Shown here: in pieces, positions 11,061-23,200 of the stretch
Layout: each line of letters starts with the position of its first letter
Position numbering within the stretch: position 1 is the stretch's first letter
From: Magnolia sinica
Lineage: Eukaryota; Streptophyta; Magnoliopsida; Magnoliales; Magnoliaceae
Direction of reading: 5' to 3'
Length of the DNA stretch: 64,000 bases
NCBI RefSeq assembly: GCF_029962835.1
Contig: NC_080575.1
Span: 40,214,336 to 40,278,335 of the forward strand
Notes under the pieces: generated by a model
What the model was told of the DNA's origin: nothing
The model's database searches: none
What the model saw: the letters and a program-made list of their open reading frames with translations, nothing else
Translations under genes and position numbers: made by a program

Positions 11061-12702
11061 ATATATTGGCCTGCGAGTGAGGCCCAATGTGATGCGTATA
11101 TGTCCCGTAAGCAAGGCCCATGATGATGTATATTGGGCCCTTGTATAAGGTCGTGGGCCCATTATATGATTGGCCCTATGAGCGCTACTCCTTAGGAGTA
11201 ATGTTGGTTAAAGGACCACAATGATGGGCAATGATGGTTGGACGTCCACATTGTGACCTTCCCTTATAGCTTATTAGGCCCTTTCTCATCAGTCTCTAGT
11301 GGGTTAACCCAAATGCTTGGCCCCATTGATTTTAATCACTCCATCATCGGCCGTCCATCTAGGGACCCTGCCTTGTGTCGAGGTTGACTATCAATTGTCG
11401 ATACCGGCTACCGTTACCGATTATGAGTTTGTGACAACATACATCATGATACATGTCCATACGCATCATCTGTATGTTTGTTATGAGATGTGAACTGTCA
11501 TTGCATATGCCATAGTGTAGGTGGTTTATGAGACTCCCTGATAGGCAGAGTTACCCCGCATGAGAGCACGATATGCGCAGGATTGATGCATGATTGGACT
11601 GCGTGACTCATGCACATTTGCATTTGTGTGATTGTGATTACTGTGTGCCCTAGCAACATCAAGGTTGTGGCCACTACAAACACATCGTGGGTGGCTGGGT
11701 TGGATACTGAAAATACTTTTTCTAGCATCGGGGTGTCATAAATGTCCCTGGGTGAAAATTCCTAAACTCGATGGTACCGAAAAATGACTCCAACGTCGAG
11801 ACTGAGTGGATACATGAGCGCACGAGGGCCGAATACCAGGAGGCCACGTCTCCCACTGTGTCATGGTAGGTTGGAGAGGGGTGTGGCCTTACCCGCCATA
11901 GCGTAGGGGGCATTGCTAGGATGAGTTTGACCAGATTGTGAATGGGTCCACTATCAACGTGTCAGACAGGTATTGGCAGACTATTGGTCAGGTAGATAGT
12001 GAGGTTTCTTACGCTCACTTGGGCTGCGCACCTGGGAAAGGGGCAGTGCCATTTGGAGTGTACTAAACCCCAGTGATTATCTAGAATGAGAATAGTACTG
12101 ATATTTGATATGTGGATTTGGATGAGGAATGGCATGCTTGAGTTTCATCTCGCATCGCATGGTCTTGATATGGCCGATAGCATTCATATCTTGCACCGCA
12201 TAGCCTTGGTACGATTAATTGCATTCATGTACCCATCAGCATGATTCCGCATTAATCTGGCATTGTATTCTAAGCACATTCATACTACACACACACTTAC
12301 ACCACCATCTAAGCTTTCTATAACTTATGCACAATTGATGCGTGCAGGTGATGCCAAGACGTGGTCGTATCCTCACCGCAGTAGGAGTGTTCAGTTGAGT
12401 TTCTAGAGTTTCTGTTATTATCATTATCTTGTATTTTCCTTCATACGCATTATACTCAAAGTTTTTGTTCATAGTGGATTTATGATGGTGTTCTTGTGGT
12501 TATTATTTATGGGTTATGCTTATAGTTATGCTTATACTGAATCAAAATCATATTGGAAATCCTCCTTATAGGATCCAAGGATCAGAACCTGGTGTATGGG
12601 TACCGAGAGCTAAGAATGGGGTACTATGGAGGCTGTTAGCGCCAGATTCGGCGATCGAGAATTTTGTGGGCCCAGTTTTCGAGTTTGAGGCGTGACAGAA
12701 TT

Positions 12703-12714
12703 TGGTATCAAAGC
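12703..12714 (+). other. Primer-binding site of the large Gypsy element
   Basis: TGGTATCAAAGC begins six bases after the LTR end. It matches the initiator-Met tRNA primer site except for one G to A change. Confidence 0.8.
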
Positions 12715-12869
12715 ATAACTTGGAAATAACCAAGAACAACATCACATGTTTATTATGAGTTTAGGACGATTAGGTTCTGAGTGCGTAACCTTCCAATTTA
12801 GTTCCCTAATATGCGTGTATTCGAGAGATTCTCAAGGTTGATTGACATCCTTATTCTTTCCTATAGGAC

Positions 12870-13680
12870 ATGCCGCCAAGGAGAGCGACCTGAGCGACCC
12901 CCGCTCCACCACCTGAGGCTCCCGCTTTACCAAATACGACTCTCGTCTCACCCCTAGAGATCATTGTTCCCCAGCCTGAGGATGTCGTTCCTCTACCTGA
13001 GACCGGTGCGAATCTAATCGTACCTGTGAGTGTCTCCTAGTTACAACAGATGTTGCAGGTTGTGATGGCTGCATTTCAGGGACAGGGCAGGCACCTTGCT
13101 GTTTCACCAGCCTAGGCAGAGTAGGAACGCGCAAGTACCCTTCTTCAAGAGTTCAGACAACTCGATGCTCCGCGTTTCCAGGGCGAGCTAGATTCGACTG
13201 CAGCCGAGAGGTGGCACTTTGATGTGGAGAAGATTTTTGATACAATGGCATGTACAACCCAGCAGCGAGTCCGATTAGCTGTATTTCTTCTCCAGGGTAA
13301 GGCCAAGCACTGGTGAACCTTCATTACCCATGTTGCAGGGCCTGATTTTATCTGGACATGGGAGGATTTTATTGATCGATTCGAGCAACAGTACTTCCCC
13401 GACTATATTCGTTGTCAGAGAGCATTAGAGTTCGAGACTCTGGTGTAGGGGGACATGTCCGTGGCGCAATATATGGCCCGTTTCGTGGTACTATCGAGGT
13501 TTGCGCCATATTTAGTTGATGATGAGGGGCAGAAGGCCCGCCATTTTAAGAACGACTTACATTACAGTCTACGAGGCCGTGTTAGTAGGCATGAGCTCCC
13601 AACTTTTCAGGCGGTAGTGCAGAGGGCTCAGATTTATGAGACTGAGTGGACCGGCACATAGAGGGATCGAGATCAGAGGA
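12870..13680 (+). pseudogene. Gypsy gag (capsid), degraded
   Basis: The ATG at 12870-12872 opens a frame starting MPPRRAT, typical of Tekay/Del gag. The capsid region is recognisable at 13145-13660: LLQEFRQLDAPRFQGELD, AAERWHFDVEKIFDTMACT, LAVFLLQGKAKHW, then WEDFIDRFEQQYFPDYIRCQ and SVAQYMARFVVLSRFAP. At least seven stops interrupt the frame. Each is explained by a single C-to-T or G-to-A change (CAG to TAG, CGA or TGG to TGA), which suggests cytosine deamination at a methylated locus. Gag would build the virus-like particle; this copy is inactive. Confidence 0.85.
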
Positions 13681-14110
13681 GAGGCCGAAAGAGGTAGGCC
13701 CCCTCCAGTAGCTCCTAACAGCATTGACGGCCACAGAGGCACAAGATCCACCCATCTGCTAGAGCACCAGTAGCACTAGCGACACCTCCCACGCCACCCC
13801 AGCAGTCGTTTACATAGACTTATTATGGATGTGGTGGGACAGGGCACCACATGTATGAGTTACCCCGCCCTCATCTGCAGCAGCCAAGAGGGCCACAACA
13901 GCCTCCAGCGTAGCAGCAACCGCAGCAACAACCTCCAACGCAACAGCGACCTCAGCTACCTCTGCCATCGAGGCCTCCTTAGCAATAGATCAGCACCAGC
14001 CTCCGAGACCTCAACAGCAGAGGCAACATTTTTGAGCGCCTCAGTGACATCAGCAACAACAGCATCCTCCGAGGGGACAACCACCTCCCCAGCCAGCTCA
14101 GGCTAGGTTT
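13681..14110 (+). pseudogene. Gag C-terminus with relic zinc knuckle and Gln/Pro-rich linker
   Basis: Around 13825-13866 the frame gives YYGCGGTGHHMYELPR, which resembles a CCHC zinc knuckle (CxxCGxxGHxxxxC) with its first and last cysteines lost. It is followed by a Gln/Pro-coding CAG/CCT-rich linker. This is the usual gag-to-protease transition in Tekay-like elements. Confidence 0.6.
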
Positions 14111-14640
14111 TACATGGCTCAGCAGGACCTGCAGACCTCCGGAGGAGTCGTTGAGGGTATACTTCCAGTCTCTGCATGCATTGCTCAAGTTTTATTTAAT
14201 TCTGGTGCTTCACACTCATTTATGTCCAAGGGATTCTGTCGTTCGACTGTTGATCGTATCAATGCCCTTGGGGAAGACTACAGTATTAGGCCGCTTTTGT
14301 TCGTCTTGCCCCGTGTTAGTGGGAGAGATTTTCTTGCCCGCCGACTTGTATGTACTGCCGATGTCAGATATTGACGTTATCTTGGGCATGAATTATCTTG
14401 CCAAGTACCACACCATCTTGGACTGTTTCGTAAGGACGGTCACATTCTGCATATCAAGCTTGCTACAGTCTCAGTTCGTTGCCGAGCCTAGAGGAGAGTC
14501 GTTGTCTTGCTTGATGTCCTGTGCCATTAAGGAGCCTATTGCTACTTGTATTGATCAGTTCCCAATTGTCTGTGATTTCCCCGATGTGTTCCAGGAGATT
14601 TTGGGATTGCCACTGCGCTGTCATATTGAGTTCTATATCG
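14111..14640 (+). pseudogene. Retropepsin-like protease region of Gypsy pol
   Basis: The frame at 14144-14230 gives ILPVSACIAQVLFNSGASHS. The aspartic protease motif DSGASHSF appears as NSGASHSF, so the catalytic Asp is replaced by Asn (G to A). Downstream, in another frame, comes the segment LYVLPMSDIDVILGMNYLAK, typical of the protease C-terminal half (DVILGMDWL). The protease would cut the Gag-Pol polyprotein. Frame changes and the lost Asp make it inactive. Confidence 0.75.
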
Positions 14641-14685
14641 ATCTTGTGTCCAGTACCGCACCTATCTCGAAGGCCCCGTATCGTA

Positions 14686-14747
14686 TGACACAGATGGAGT
14701 TGAGGGAGTTGCAACGTGACACAGATGGAGTTGAGGGAGTTGCAACG
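14686..14747 (+). repeat. Perfect 31-bp tandem duplication in pol
   Basis: The 31 bases beginning TGACACAGATGGAG at 14686 are repeated exactly at 14717-14747. Because 31 is not a multiple of three, the duplication shifts the reading frame just upstream of the RT core. Confidence 0.9.
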
Positions 14748-15440
14748 ATAGTTGGACGAGTTGCGTGAGTTAGGATTCATTCGTCCGAGCAGTTCGTCTT
14801 GGGGAGCACCGGTACTCTTCATAAGGAAGAAGGATGGCTCGTTAAGGATCTTCGTGGATTACCACGAGCTCAACCAGGTCACAATTAAGAATAAGTCCCC
14901 GCTCCCAAGGATAGATGATTTCTTTGATCAGTTGCAGGGTGCACAGTTCTTTTCAAAGATTGACTTATGGTCCGGTTATCATCATATTCAAGTCAGAGAG
15001 GAGGACATTCTGAAAATGGCTTTTAAGACGCTTTATGGTCATTTTGAGTTTCATGTCATGTCCTTTGGACTGACAAATGCACCCGTGGTCTTCATGTAGT
15101 TGATGAACGAGGTCTTTCGTCCATATCTCAATCAGTTTATTGTGGTCTTCATCAACAACATTCTGATATATTCGAGGACCCGTGAGGACCATATGTAGCA
15201 TCTGGAGATCGCATTGCAGACCTCCCGTGCCCAACAGTTATTTGCGAGCTGGAGAAGTGTGTGTTTTTGCAGGAGGAGGTGAAGTTCCATGGTCATGTGG
15301 TGACGAGGGAGGGTGTCACAGTTGACCCCTCAAAGGTTGAGGTAGTGCGTCAGTGGGGCCAGCCCACGACTGTGTCCGAGATCCACACTTTCCTTGGTTT
15401 AACGGGATACTATTGGCGTTTCATTGAGGGCTTCTCCCGT
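14690..15440 (+). pseudogene. Gypsy reverse transcriptase, interrupted by CACTA insertion
   Basis: The RT core reads in pieces: [20 protein letters not shown], then [58 protein letters not shown]. The catalytic box that should read F-V/I-D-D is FINN at 15148-15159, with both aspartates changed to asparagine. Stops at the codons before LMNEVF and before HLEIAL derive from CAG. The frame continues through VKFHGHVVTREGVTVDPSKV and ends GFSR at 15440, where the CACTA element begins. RT would copy the element RNA; this one is dead. Confidence 0.9.
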
Positions 15441-15575
15441 CACTACCAAAAAATCGAGCAAATACTACGAACTTTGAAAGTTTTTCGCTAAGGATATAAA
15501 CCATCGTTAAAATGCTATAGATTTAATCTGTAACTAAAACCTAGTTAATCTGTAGCTAAAACCTATGTCCCCATC
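15441..15575 (+). repeat. CACTA left terminal and subterminal region
   Basis: It starts with the terminal inverted repeat CACTACCAAAAAAT. Degenerate units such as AATCTGTAGCTAAAACCTA follow near 15545, related to the GCTACGGAT units at the right end. Subterminal repeats are where CACTA transposase accessory proteins bind. Confidence 0.7.
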
Positions 15576-15579
15576 AAGA

Positions 15580-15905
15580 TCTTATTAGAGATTAATGGTG
15601 CTTAAGGGGCTCCGTGGGGTTCATTGTTATATATGTGTTTTATCTAAGCCACCCATCAATTCTGATATATAATTTCAGTGGATGAACCCAAAAAGTAGGA
15701 AGATTGAAGGTCTAAGTGGACCACACCATAAGAAATAATTAAAAATAATTTTCTATCATTAATATGTTATGTGGTTCGCTTACAACTTCAATCTGAATCC
15801 TTTTTTGAATCAACTGTTAAAATGAATGGAGGGAGTGGAAAAATAACATACATCACAGTGGGCCCCATGAGTGCTAAAAGCAAGCACTAAAGGTGCCGTC
15901 CATTA
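15580..15905. mobile_element. Foldback MITE-like copy (GGGCCCAC family)
   Basis: The left arm has GTGTTTTATCTAAGCCACCC and the right arm GTGGGCCCCATGAG with TAACATACATCACAG in inverted orientation, as in the copies at 59735-63205. It is degenerate and non-coding. Confidence 0.55.
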
Positions 15906-15916
15906 ACCCTAAAACC

Positions 15917-15965
15917 TAAATGTCCCCGCTAATCCTCCCGCGTGCGCCCATCTCTCAAAACTCAA

Positions 15966-16007
<42 letters not shown>

Positions 16008-16263
16008 GCACTCAGCCTCTCCCTTTCCCTCGCCTTCTCTCAATCTCTCTATCTCTTGGCCCCATTCCCCTCTCTTTGTTTCCCAACCTCTCCCTCTCTC
16101 TCTCTCTAGGGTTTTCAAAACCCCTTTTCGCCGTAAACCCACCATTGATTTGCGAGCAGACCCTATGTCGGGTTTTCGAAACCCCTTTCTCCAACCCTCG
16201 TCACCGTCTCAGCTTATCCACTAGCCGAAGCCTTCATCCAATTGCAATTTCTTCTTTGCTTAG
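15917..16263 (+). other. Captured 5' UTR-like segment with CT microsatellite
   Basis: A CT run (15969-16004) is followed by pyrimidine-rich sequence with TCTAGGGTTTTC motifs. A good splice donor TTAG/GTACGT follows at 16263/16264. This is the usual look of a plant gene leader exon. The donor gene is not identifiable because no coding part follows. The open frame 15920-16300 is low-complexity. Confidence 0.45.
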
Positions 16264-18599
16264 GTACGTTAATAGATCTGGACTTTATCCAACTCCATGA
16301 ATCAACCCTTAAAGCCATGTAGGGAAAAATGGTCCATATTTTTAGGGATTTTCCAATTTTTTCAGTATTTTTTAGGATTGAAAGTTGTTTTTGGAACTGG
16401 ATTTAGGGGTTTTGGTGCCAAAGTGGTATGAAGAGGGGTTTAGGGACTTGGAGATTTGATTCTCATCCATTGATTTGATTTCATTTCTTAAGTTTTCGGG
16501 AGGAAAAGGAAATGTCCCTTCTCTGAGGAATGAAAACTAATTTCATCACTGCTTTGGGCTTCCACAAACGAAGGGAACCATTACATAAGAGGAAATCAAT
16601 TTCTTTTTTCTGGTGAATCTTGTTCTCCACCAATCTGAACAGGCCCTGAAGTGATGCTTGTGGATCTATTGTTTGAGAATCGCTTATGAGACTTGTTTGA
16701 TTTTATTTCAGAAAGATATTGTTGTTTATCTTTAGTGGCAACTCTTATTTTTGTCATCTTTGGTGGTAGTTTGTAGATTTCTTATTGTTTTATTTCTAAA
16801 CAGCCCTTGTAGACCTTAATAAACAGCCCTTGTAGACCTCAATTAGCATTTAATTTACGTTAATAATACAAGGAGTTATTTGATACTCTAACAATCCATG
16901 ACTCTAGATGATTGGAATTTTAGAGTGTTTCCCCTATTAGAATAGAAAAAATTGTGGATCACATTGTTTGTCTTTCAAATTCTAATTTTATCTTTGGAAT
17001 TTCTGTTTCTATGGTTGGTTGATCTGGTGAGCTCTTTATTCTGTAGATCTATACCATGTCTCTCTTTTGGAAAAGCATTCGATGTAGAATCCTTGGCCCT
17101 CATTCGGCAATGGAGTCTCGTGCTAATTTAGTTATAGTTTCAAATTGGTATTTACATAAAGAGTATAAATGTTAAATGCCATGACTTCCTATACATTTTT
17201 CTGCACACAAATTCCCATTGGAAATGTGGCAATTTTATTTTTTTACGTGATCGGGACCATCCATTCTGCAATCCACACTATAATGGGCCATGACCAAAGA
17301 TCGGTCCAATTGGATAGTCCTAGCTGCTTGATTTGAGGAAAAAAGGCAGGTCCTTGGGCCCTATTCTGATTAAGCATTTAGGATGGTTTGATAGGCCTAA
17401 TTTTTTAAACCATGCTCATGTATGGTGATATTGTACAAGTCTACCATACATTCTTGTGGCAACTTATGTGTAAAAATGTGTACAGGTCTGATAGGCCTGA
17501 TTTTTAATTCATCAATATCTATTTTGGGTTTTCTTTTCATTTTCTATTGATTTGTATTTTGGGTTTCCTTTTAATTTCCATCTAATGGTTATTTGGGTTT
17601 TGATTAATATCAGTTTCTTGGATCTTCATCAATACCTATTTTGGGTTTTCTTTTGATTCCCTCAATCATCAATAGAAATCAAGCAACAATAAGTTGTAAT
17701 CTTATTTTCTCAATGCAGAAATCCAATGAGAATGCTGCTCAAATGCAGAGATCTAATGAGAAAATCATCACTGGCATATGTGAACAGCTCATGAATTTCT
17801 TTATTTTAAACTTAGTTTTATAAGTTTATGATTTGTGATTTGAATTCTGCATTTGGATGTATTTAAATGGTTGTTTCATGAAATGGAGAGCCACTAGTGG
17901 TGTTTATGATAATTGCATATTGGGCTCTGTTATGGATCATATATGGTCATCTAAATTCTTTATTTTTCCGTTTTGATTAACTGTTTTTCTGCTTAGCATC
18001 CATTGGTGTCACAGTTTCCTTTCTATGATATGCAGGCACTTAAAAATTGCATACGTGGCATATAAGTATCCATTTTCAAAGGTCAGGATTATTTGACCAA
18101 TCTTATCGTAGGATGTGACTTATTGACTGCCAGTTCCACAATTTAGTCAATTTAATTTGATTTCATAATTAATATATGCCATAGACAAGGTGATGGGGGT
18201 GTTGCCTTTTAAAGGAGCATGTTTTCTGGTAATGTTAGTTGCTTCTCCTATTAAATGAGAGTCTAAGATGTTGGGGGGATCCAAAAAAAAAAATATTTTT
18301 AGAAACTGAGTTCCTGACTTCTGTTTTACGCCAGAAATCCAGACAATGTAGCCTACTTGGTGGAAAAATCTGATCAAGCACACAATTGTGGCTGAGTATG
18401 GACGGACAGGGACAACACTCTCCACGTGTGGAATTAGCAAACCTCCTGAATGCATATTGTTGCATTTATAGTTCTATAAATTTTTAAATTAATTTTTATA
18501 TAGAAATCTACATGCTAATTGTTTGAAGAAATGCTTTAATTCCTTCCATGAGAGGTGATCTTCAACTTTCTAAGTTAGAATAGTGTATTAAGCTGATAT
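16264..18599. other. Non-coding CACTA interior, unassigned
   Basis: A T-rich, intron-like stretch. A short exon-like piece follows an acceptor at about 17717 (AATGCAG/AAATCC) and encodes SNENAAQMQRSNEK. I cannot identify it. The segment 18296-18470 looks exon-like but has stops in every frame I checked. Nothing else is recognisable. Confidence 0.4.
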
Positions 18600-18850
18600 G
18601 TCTATTCCATCCAAGCAGGAGTAATGCCTTGGTGATCTAAACTATTGATCTGATGGGCTCTAGACCATAGGAAACTGTGGAGATTAAGGGCTTACCATCG
18701 ATCTGTAATGTGGTCCACTTGAGCCTTCGATGTATCTCCTTTTTGGGATTAAACACTAAAACTAAATGCCAAAACAAATAACATATTGGATGAACCACAC
18801 ACATCACAATGGGCCCTATAGAGCCCTTTAAAAGACTGCCTGTCTCTAGC
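18600..18850. mobile_element. Foldback MITE-like copy, right half
   Basis: The sequence has GTGGTCCACTTGAGCCTTCG, then the tail CACACACATCACAATGGGCC. This matches the right halves of the family copies at 62560-62700 and 63040-63160. Confidence 0.55.
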
Positions 18851-18889
18851 TCATGGGCATAGTATCAAATCCACGCCCAAAAAAATGAG

Positions 18890-19073
18890 CCCGCAAGTTT
18901 CTTTTTATTCTCGTAAGCTCAGGGTTTCTTTATCCCTCCCTCTCTCAAAAGTTTCCAATTCCCTCTATCCATCTCTCTCCTTGTTCAATCTCTTCTCCTT
19001 CAGATGTGGAAATTCCAAGACATCAGTCTCCAAATCAAGATTTCTCACATTTACATAGGAAGAATTTCTAGGG

Positions 19074-19124
<51 letters not shown>

Positions 19125-19160
19125 TCTCCTTCGCATTTACACAAGAAGAATTTCTAAGGT
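18890..19160 (+). other. Second 5' UTR-like pyrimidine-rich segment
   Basis: Pyrimidine-rich sequence with a CT run at 19078-19122. The short block AGAAGAATTTCTA-GGTAATCTC is present on both sides of the run (19057-19080 and 19145-19168), which suggests a local duplication with a splice-donor-like GGTAAT. The open frames are low-complexity. Confidence 0.4.
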
Positions 19161-19437
19161 AATCTCTCAAAAGTTTCCAACTGGTTAGATGTTTGTTGCC
19201 TTTATTTGGTTAGTGTGCTTGTTGGACTTTTCCTTGCATGCTTTTGTTGCCTAGGGAACAAGCTGACCTTGTATCATTTATGGTTAGCTCTTACCTGAAG
19301 TGAATTTTGTACATAGTTCAACAAGAAAGTTGAACTGATTAGTAGTACAATCTCTTGGCCTTTTAAAGTTTCCATTGATTTCAAATGCTCTGATCTATTT
19401 ATTTGTGTTTTTTTTTTTTTTTTTTTTTTTTTTGCAG

Positions 19438-19564
19438 AACTATTTTGTCTTTACCCCTGATGATTAATGATGTGCATTCAGTAATTACTTTAAAGACAAA
19501 GAACGTGTTCATTGAATGCATAGCCACTGATTTGACAAAGGCTACAAGTGTTTTAAATACAATG
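19438..19564 (+). pseudogene. Captured exon of phenylalanine-tRNA ligase beta subunit
   Basis: A polypyrimidine tract and TTTGCAG precede the exon, and GTAAGC follows it. The 127-bp exon is open and encodes LSLPLMINDVHSVITLKTKN followed by VFIECIATDLTKATSVLNTM. This closely matches the B3/B4-type region of eukaryotic cytosolic PheRS beta, where relatives read [32 protein letters not shown]. The full subunit is about 600 residues; only about 42 are here. The intact splice sites show that genomic DNA was captured rather than a cDNA. It has no stop codon but lacks all catalytic context, so it cannot work as an enzyme. Confidence 0.8.
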
Positions 19565-20249
19565 GTAAGCAAGAAAGTTTCATTTGCAAGTTTTTTGCTA
19601 GGATTTCCTAAAAATATTGAGCTTTCTTACTAGGTTTCTTCCTAAATCATCCAAGGATAGTTAATATGTTAAAGAGATACCATATCCCTATCCTTTTCAT
19701 TTCTTCTCCCGCTTGAAACAAAATGGATAGGGTTGCCCTATCTATAATTGATTTGGCATCAAACAATTCAGGTGTGATTTATGAATATATATTAAAAAAA
19801 AAAGGCTGTAATCATCTGAAGTTTTTTTTTTTGGGTCACTTTTCCTATTTATGCATTTATAAGGTTGTGGGGAAATTTTCAGAATTATTTTTAAACACTA
19901 TTATGGGCCCCTTCTACTTGCATTTCCACTGATTGAGAATGATTAAATGATTCTTCTTTTCTGTTTCTTTTAAATTTTAGTTTTATTGTTAGTCTCAAGC
20001 CATTTATATGAAACTAATGCAATGTTTACCATGTTCGAGAAGACTATCATGCTAGCATTCATGATGTAACATCAATGGAATCAACTTATAGACCTATCAT
20101 CTTTACCATTTCTCTATTGTTTCAATTGTCTTATATTTCATTTAGATGTATGTAGAAATATGGAGAATACATAATAGCTCTAGGAACTTAGGCTTCTCTT
20201 ATTAGTGAGTAAAGGTGACTTTGACCCATAGGCAACCCATAGTGGGCTC
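19565..20249. other. Non-coding CACTA interior
   Basis: T-rich, intron-like sequence, probably flanking intron captured with the PheRS exon. No gene seen. It ends with GGGCTC at 20249, the left target duplication of the nested Gypsy element. Confidence 0.4.
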
Positions 20250-23200
20250 TGTCACGCCCCAAACCTGGAGATCGGATTCACAGGAATCACGATCGCCGAG
20301 TCCGGCGCCGACAGCCTCCGTAGTACCCCATTCTCGGCTCCTAACGTTCATACGTCAGATTCCGATCCTGGGATCCCACAAGGAGGATTTTTTTTATATA
20401 TATACATTTAACTCGTAATAAGCATATCCACAAGATTACCCAATTCACAAAGGCAACATCATCATCACATATCCATTAATATAATCATTTGAATACAATA
20501 CTGAAAGGAAAATACATAAATAAAAAAAATCAAGCTCCAGAGGACTGCTACATGCTCCAAGCTCAACACTGCTGCAACCTATCATCATCTGCACGCATCT
20601 ATCATGCATAAGCTTATAGAAAGCTTAGAGGGTGGTGTAAGTGTGTGCACAAGGTAAGTGCCAAGTATTCAATACAATGCCATTATCATACAAACTGGAA
20701 ATACTGGTAATCCATAAATCGTACAATATCGGAATAAGCAAAGATACTAGCAAGATCATGAATTATCTGAATAAGGAGAAATACTGACAAGAGCAGGAAT
20801 TATCAGAGTAAACAGAAATACTCACAAGATCATAGATCATACGATAACAGAGTAAGCGAAAATATGAACAAGTTCATGAGCCAATCAATATCAGAATACG
20901 CAGTATATAATAGCTATGCAAACGAGGAGTCATAAAGAGCCAAATATCAAATGCCGAAAATGCAATAGGGTATATAATTCCTTATGTGTTCACAAATACG
21001 TCAGCCATATCTAGACCATATAAATGCAGAAGCACAGTAACCCAAGATGTCGTATACCGCGGATGTAATGCAATATGCGGTGCGAATGGAACGAACATGC
21101 TGGAGTGTGAAGTCGGGATGGTAGTACGTAGTATCGCAGGCTATGGGGTCCATCACAAGGGACTTCTATCCAAACTAGTCCCATACCTAAATTTGGATAG
21201 TCAGACTCAATGTGGTAAACTCCTGATCTCAGGTTAGTCGCGCGCCCTAACCGAAATCCTGGCCATTGCGAAGGCACACGTAACAACTAGTTGCGTACCA
21301 CCAACCCAAGTAGATAGTAAATGAATGAATGCGTGAATGAGTATGCAACTCCTGCTCACTAAATCCACATATTAGTACAGTTCATCTCTGGGATCATCAC
21401 CGGGGTTTAGTACACTCCAAATGACACTGCCGCTCTCCTAGCAGCACAATCCAAGTGAGCGTAAGAAACCTCACTATCCGCCTGACCAATAGTCTGCCAA
21501 TACTTATCCGGCACGTCGATAGTGGACCCATTCACGAGCTAGTCAAACTCAGCCTAGTATTGCCCCCTACCCTCAGGCGGGTAAGGCCACACCCCCTCCC
21601 AACCGACCACGACACAGTAGGAGACGCGGCTCCTGGTATTCGGCACTCGGGCGCTCATGCATCCACTCGGTCTCGACGTTGGGGCGTCTCCTGGCCACGG
21701 AGGTTTAGGGATTTTCACCCAGGGACATCTATGGCGCCTGTATGCTAGAACCAAACATTTCCGGTGTCCCATTTGGCCATCCACGATATGCCTGTGGAGG
21801 CTACGACCCTGATGTCGCTAGGGCGTACAGTAATCATAATGCGAGATGCATGAGTCATACAATCCAGTCATGCATCAATCCTGCGCACACCGCGTGCTGA
21901 TGCGAGATAACCTCTGCCTATCAGGGAGTCTCATAACACGCTCAATGACATATGCAATGATCAACCACATCTCATAACAAACATGCAGATGATGCGTATG
22001 GGCATGTATCATGATGCTATGGTGTCACATACTCATAATCGGTATGAATAACCGGCATCGACCATCAATCACAACAATGTGGACATTTAACCAACATTGT
22101 CCCCCAAGGTATGGCCCACATAAAACCAAACATATAATGGGCCCACAGCCTTACATAAAGGCCTAATATACAACACAATGAGCGTTACTCAAGGGTCACA
22201 TATACGCAATAAGTGGGCCCTGCTCATGGGCCTCAAATACATGACATATAGGCCCTGCACATGAGTCTCGAATGCATCAAATAGGTCATGCATCATGGGC
22301 CTAATACACATCTCAATGGGCCTTATTACATAGACCTCCTATTCATATTAGGCCTTAAACACCGGCTGCATATACATCAAATAGGTCTCGACAAACGAAA
22401 TCGGCCTTAATAATTGGATTTGACAGTCGAAACCGGCCTCGATACTTGGCCTTGGCAATCAGAATCGGCCTCAATCAATCGGCCTATACAATAAGTATCG
22501 ATGAGAATGGGTCTAACTAGGCTTAAGGAAAGGTCACCATGTGGGCGTTTAACCATCATTACCCAAAAATGTGGACATTCAACCAACACTGCTCCCAAGC
22601 AGTGGTCCGCATAGAGTTAATCATAAGGTGGGCCCAAATATCCAATAAGTGGCCTTAATTAGTCATCACAGGTGAGCCTTACACATGAAGCACTTGGGCC
22701 TACACATCATGGCGGTCGATACATTGGGCCGTACTAATGGGCCTCATATACAACAAGTGGGCCGCATTAATGAGTCGTACAATGCACAATAGGTAGGCCT
22801 TGCACATACAGCAGATAGGCCCCACTAGATGGTTAGTGAGGACATAAAATGCATACATCTAGTGGGTCACACATCCCACGAATGGTGTGAATAAAACATA
22901 CATCGAGGCTAGTCCTCTATGACCTGGACGGTTAGGGTGGAACATATGAGGTGGGCTCTGATCAAAATGAATATGAGCCTAGACAGACTATATGCTATAG
23001 GAACGGGCCTATTAATGGGCCCTAGGGAGAGAGTGACAATGCAGACATTAAACCAACATCATCCTTACAATGTGGACATCAAACCATCATTGCTCCCAAG
23101 GTATAGTCCACTATAAAATCAACATAAATACCATGGTGGAATCACACTACAATGGGCCTTATTACATCATATTGGGCCTCGACCCGTGGGCCCTAAATAC

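Larger units (their letters stand above)
8854..12697 (+). mobile_element. 5' LTR of the large Gypsy element (3.84 kb)
   Basis: It runs from TGTAAGG to GGCGTGACA and is followed six bases later by the primer site. It contains a CT microsatellite near 9640-9667, AT-rich dinucleotide runs at 9946-10410, a 14-bp array at 10917-11060 and the conserved LTR end block (GGATCAGAACCTGGTG near 12571). The sister LTR is at 45262-52417. At 11810-11830 it holds the unoccupied form of the site into which a solo LTR inserted in the sister. No gene is present; pyrimidine-rich open frames at 9039-9515 are spurious. Confidence 0.85.
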
